A DNA stretch of 64,000 bases from Chimaeribacter californicus (GTDB lineage: Bacteria > Pseudomonadota > Gammaproteobacteria > Enterobacterales > Enterobacteriaceae). This document shows positions 61,888 through 64,000 of the stretch, piece after piece (the stretch's first letter is position 1; each line of letters begins with the position of its first letter). The stretch covers positions 1 to 64,000 of the forward strand of contig NZ_PJZF01000003.1 of the NCBI RefSeq assembly GCF_002858675.1, given 5' to 3'. The position numbers and the translations under genes were made by a program. The notes beneath the pieces are model-generated. The model searched no databases and was not told the origin of the DNA. It saw only the letters and a program-made list of their open reading frames with translations.

Positions 61888-61970
61888 TATTATTTCCTTA
61901 TGCGTAAATGTTTTGGCGATAGCGATAAAGAGCGGCCGGCATAGCGTTTTCGCCTGCCGGCCGTTTCATA

Positions 61971-62579
61971 TTATTGATAGCTGACGGATACGAACGCCGT
62001 GGCTTGAAGATCCTGCCCGGCAGAGTAGGTATTGATCGCCGCAGCGGTAGCCAGCGGGCCATCTTTAGCCACCACCATCTTGGCAAACAGCGGCCATTTA
62101 TACGTGTTAGCCCCATCTGCGGTCATACTGGAAAGCAACACTACCCGGTCTTCTTTAAATTTCACCGCAGACTCAACCGTGGTATCTGCACGGTTGGTAA
62201 ACAGCGCAACGCCTAACCCTGAGTTAGCCTCCGTTTGATTCAGGAATACCGGTGCTCTACCACTAAATCCATAGCCGGAAATACTGGGCCCATTAAAATT
62301 GACCGTTACCTGGGTAACACCCGCCCCACAGTTAGCCAGCTTGAGGAATACATCTTTCACCGGTGCGGCGGGAATAATCGTATCCTGCGTTTTCGCTATA
62401 ATATCGGAGGCATCCAGCGCGCCAAAGGCGATATCATTGCCTGCTGTGCCCAAAAACGAGGCGGTGCAGGTTGGCTGTAATAAGGTCCCCTCAAATTTCA
62501 AATCGACGGTGGCGGAGGGATCCGCTGCCAGTGCCGCGAATGGAGAACATATCATCAGAGTAGCTAAGATCTTTTTCAT
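61971..62579 (-). CDS. Minor fimbrial subunit
   Basis: This 202-residue pilin starts MKKILATLMICSPFAALAA, a Sec signal, followed by FEGTLLQPTCTASFLG (first cysteine) and LANCGAGVTQVTVNF (second cysteine), and ends LQATAFVSVSYQ. The ATG at 62579 is preferred over an upstream one because it fits the signal sequence and has AGGA nine bases before it. It shares the GVGIAVF / GLGVALF block with the neighbouring subunit, so the two are paralogues. Confidence 0.87.
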   Translation of the reverse strand: MKKILATLMICSPFAALAADPSATVDLKFEGTLLQPTCTASFLGTAGNDIAFGALDASDIIAKTQDTIIPAAPVKDVFLKLANCGAGVTQVTVNFNGPSISGYGFSGRAPVFLNQTEANSGLGVALFTNRADTTVESAVKFKEDRVVLLSSMTADGANTYKWPLFAKMVVAKDGPLATAAAINTYSAGQDLQATAFVSVSYQ

Positions 62580-62596
62580 TGTGATAGTTCCTTTCA

Positions 62597-63160
62597 TCAC
62601 TGGTAAATAATATTTAAAACGGCGGTGGAGGCCAGGCTTCCCCCGCTCATTTGCGCGATAGAAGCCACCGTTGGGATCAGCGTTCCCTTAATATAAATAC
62701 TGTATTCCGGTGTATATTTCTCCGTTCCGGTGTTGGGTGGCGTATTATCGGCCGGTAACGGATAGTACTTGGCTTCTCCGCCATTTTTGACTTCGGTTTT
62801 AAAGGCGACACCGGTCGCGCCGCCCGTGGCTGGAACTACCCATTTTCCTGCCCAGGTTCCCGTCAGGGTGGTGGTATTGTCAGAATTAAGTGAAATAGTC
62901 AAATTATTAACGGCAACACAATTATTCAGTTTAAAGCTTTTTTCTTTGACCAGCGTACCGGCCATAGCAACCAGCGGTGTGACTTCACCAAAATCAAGCG
63001 TAATACCGGCTGCACCCGAGCTTATTTCGCAGGTTCCGCGGTTAATATGCGTTGAGGCGGTAAAATCGACTTGTTCCGCGGATACCTGATTGCTCATGAC
63101 CATAACACCCAGTAAAGAGGCGTAAACGCCCGCTTTACTGATTATGTGATTTTTTCCCAT
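62597..63160 (-). CDS. Fimbrial subunit
   Basis: This 187-residue pilin has a Sec signal (GVYASLLGVMVMSNQVSA), the INRGTCEISSGAAG first cysteine, KLNNCVAVNNLTISL second cysteine and a C-terminal strand STAVLNIIYQ. It follows the usher gene on the same strand and could be a minor or adaptor subunit. Confidence 0.87.
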   Translation of the reverse strand: MGKNHIISKAGVYASLLGVMVMSNQVSAEQVDFTASTHINRGTCEISSGAAGITLDFGEVTPLVAMAGTLVKEKSFKLNNCVAVNNLTISLNSDNTTTLTGTWAGKWVVPATGGATGVAFKTEVKNGGEAKYYPLPADNTPPNTGTEKYTPEYSIYIKGTLIPTVASIAQMSGGSLASTAVLNIIYQ

Positions 63161-63188
63161 TTTTATACCCTTTAACTGTTTTTAGCGA

Positions 63189-64000
63189 TCAATGACATAT
63201 CACATTATCAAGCGACAATGTTTCCTGTTTGATTTCCCTTTCCGACAGGGACGGTAATGTATACTCCACCTGACACTGCTCTTGCGGGGCATCGCCCCAT
63301 TTAACTGATAATTTCCCGGACGGTTCAATGCCGCGCGTAAAGGCGCGGTTACCCTGGCCTACGGTTCCCACTGGTTCACCCTTTTCATTAAAGACTTCCG
63401 CGCCCAACGGGATATTTTTACCCGTCTGCGTTTTCAGCCGGAAAAATACCGAACGACGTTCGTCAGTGCCAAATGTTACCCGCGTAATCGCCCCGGCTCG
63501 CGGCACGACTTTCACCATGGTCTCTTTTAATTCGGTATCTTTTTCCATTTTTGACGGATCAATGCCGACATCGTTAAAACGATACGGTGATAAGGTGGAG
63601 ACATAGGCATAACCTGCCTCATTAATTCGCGTGGATTTATCGCCGGTGGCCTGCGCCCCTTCCGCCCCTTTGGCTTCAATCAGCGCAACCGGCGCATCAT
63701 TGCTGATCGTCCGGCCAAACGTGACACCGCCGCCGTGTATCAGAATCCCCCCATTACCACTGAACGAAATCTGGCGGTTATCCTGGGTATCAGCTGACAC
63801 ATTGCTCCCCCATGAACCGTAACGCGTATTCCAGGTGGCATTTCCCCCGACGCTCTCCATTCGATCGTCAGACTGCCCACCGTTGCTGTAACCGGCGTTC
63901 ACCCCATAATAAACATCCGCCTCTTCGTTATAGCCTGATGCCGATGCCGACAGGTTGCTGTTCTTATCACTGCCGCGTGTCATGTTCATATTCAGGTAAT
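63189..64000 (-). CDS. Fimbrial outer-membrane usher, C-terminal part (runs off the right edge)
   Basis: Only the last ~270 residues lie in the window; the frame is open through 64000. It shows late beta-barrel strands (YLNMNMT, DVYYGVNAGYSNGG), the middle-C region (GYAYVSTLSPYRFNDVGIDP, MVKVVPRAGAITRVTF) and the C-terminal plug-like domains with GTVGQGNRAFTRGI and a terminal cysteine pair. This is the FimD-type pore that assembles and secretes the pilus. The chaperone and major pilin should lie beyond the window. Confidence 0.92.
   Translation of the reverse strand, partial: YLNMNMTRGSDKNSNLSASASGYNEEADVYYGVNAGYSNGGQSDDRMESVGGNATWNTRYGSWGSNVSADTQDNRQISFSGNGGILIHGGGVTFGRTISNDAPVALIEAKGAEGAQATGDKSTRINEAGYAYVSTLSPYRFNDVGIDPSKMEKDTELKETMVKVVPRAGAITRVTFGTDERRSVFFRLKTQTGKNIPLGAEVFNEKGEPVGTVGQGNRAFTRGIEPSGKLSVKWGDAPQEQCQVEYTLPSLSEREIKQETLSLDNVICH

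Overview
The window comes from an enterobacterial chromosome, most likely a Serratia-like member of the Yersiniaceae. The evidence is protein-level similarity to Escherichia coli OpgD, YjiN, GldA, RcsA, DsrB, PphA, MtfA, YeeO and Nac, together with a conserved gene order: tRNA-Ser(CGA), mtfA, tRNA-Asn, tRNA-Asn, yeeO, nac, tRNA-Asn. This is the serU-mtfA-asnT/asnW-yeeO-nac-asnV segment of E. coli with different cargo inserted. The genus is an inference; no rRNA gene is present to fix it.

Layout. 1-1033 is a gene-free repeat region with a 9-bp tandem array, a ~110-bp repeat in three copies and a perfect CRP-type site. 1034-4573 encodes a three-subunit membrane gluconate-2-dehydrogenase type enzyme. 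4666-12163 carries yjiN, a VOC protein, gldA, opgD, a flavin reductase and a CoA-transferase. 12182-17767 is a regulator plus a DUF2264 / transporter / GH88 operon for unsaturated uronyl oligosaccharides. 17807-25965 holds a GNAT enzyme, rcsA, a FliA-driven chemoreceptor, dsrB, a candidate small RNA, a cspA-type cold-shock gene with its thermosensor leader, an AI-2E-type permease and pphA. 26220-30087 contains small membrane proteins, a DUF2076 protein and a phage-like remnant (holin, XRE repressor with operators) lying beside the 3' end of tRNA-Ser.

31671-46521 is the most interesting region: a ~14.9 kb island inserted exactly at the 3' end of the second tRNA-Asn. It encodes a TetR regulator, a heme-oxygenase-fold oxidase interrupted by one in-frame stop, phosphoenolpyruvate mutase (the signature enzyme of C-P bond biosynthesis), an internally deleted phosphonopyruvate decarboxylase, a PhnW-type transaminase, a FemAB/GNAT-like transferase, a DMT permease, two paralogous class I/II aminotransferases, two ATP-grasp proteins, a LicC/PntC-like nucleotidyltransferase, a CDP-alcohol phosphatidyltransferase and an MFS exporter. 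Together these suggest a phosphonate that is transaminated, activated as a CMP derivative, joined to amino acids and/or a lipid alcohol, and exported. I do not recognise this gene combination as a described pathway. The broken decarboxylase implies the intact route now starts from phosphonopyruvate or phosphonoalanine, or that the cluster is decaying.

46603-59502 returns to the core with an ATPase, an EF-G paralogue, an ArsR regulator, yeeO, a second unrecognised five-gene metabolic cluster (alpha-oxoamine synthase-like enzyme, TauD-type dioxygenase, 2-hydroxyacid dehydrogenase, UbiD-type decarboxylase, glutathione transferase) with a divergent GcvA-like LysR regulator, and nac with a recognisable sigma-54/NtrC control region. 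After the third tRNA-Asn, 60027-64000 is the distal part of a chaperone-usher fimbrial operon running off the right edge.
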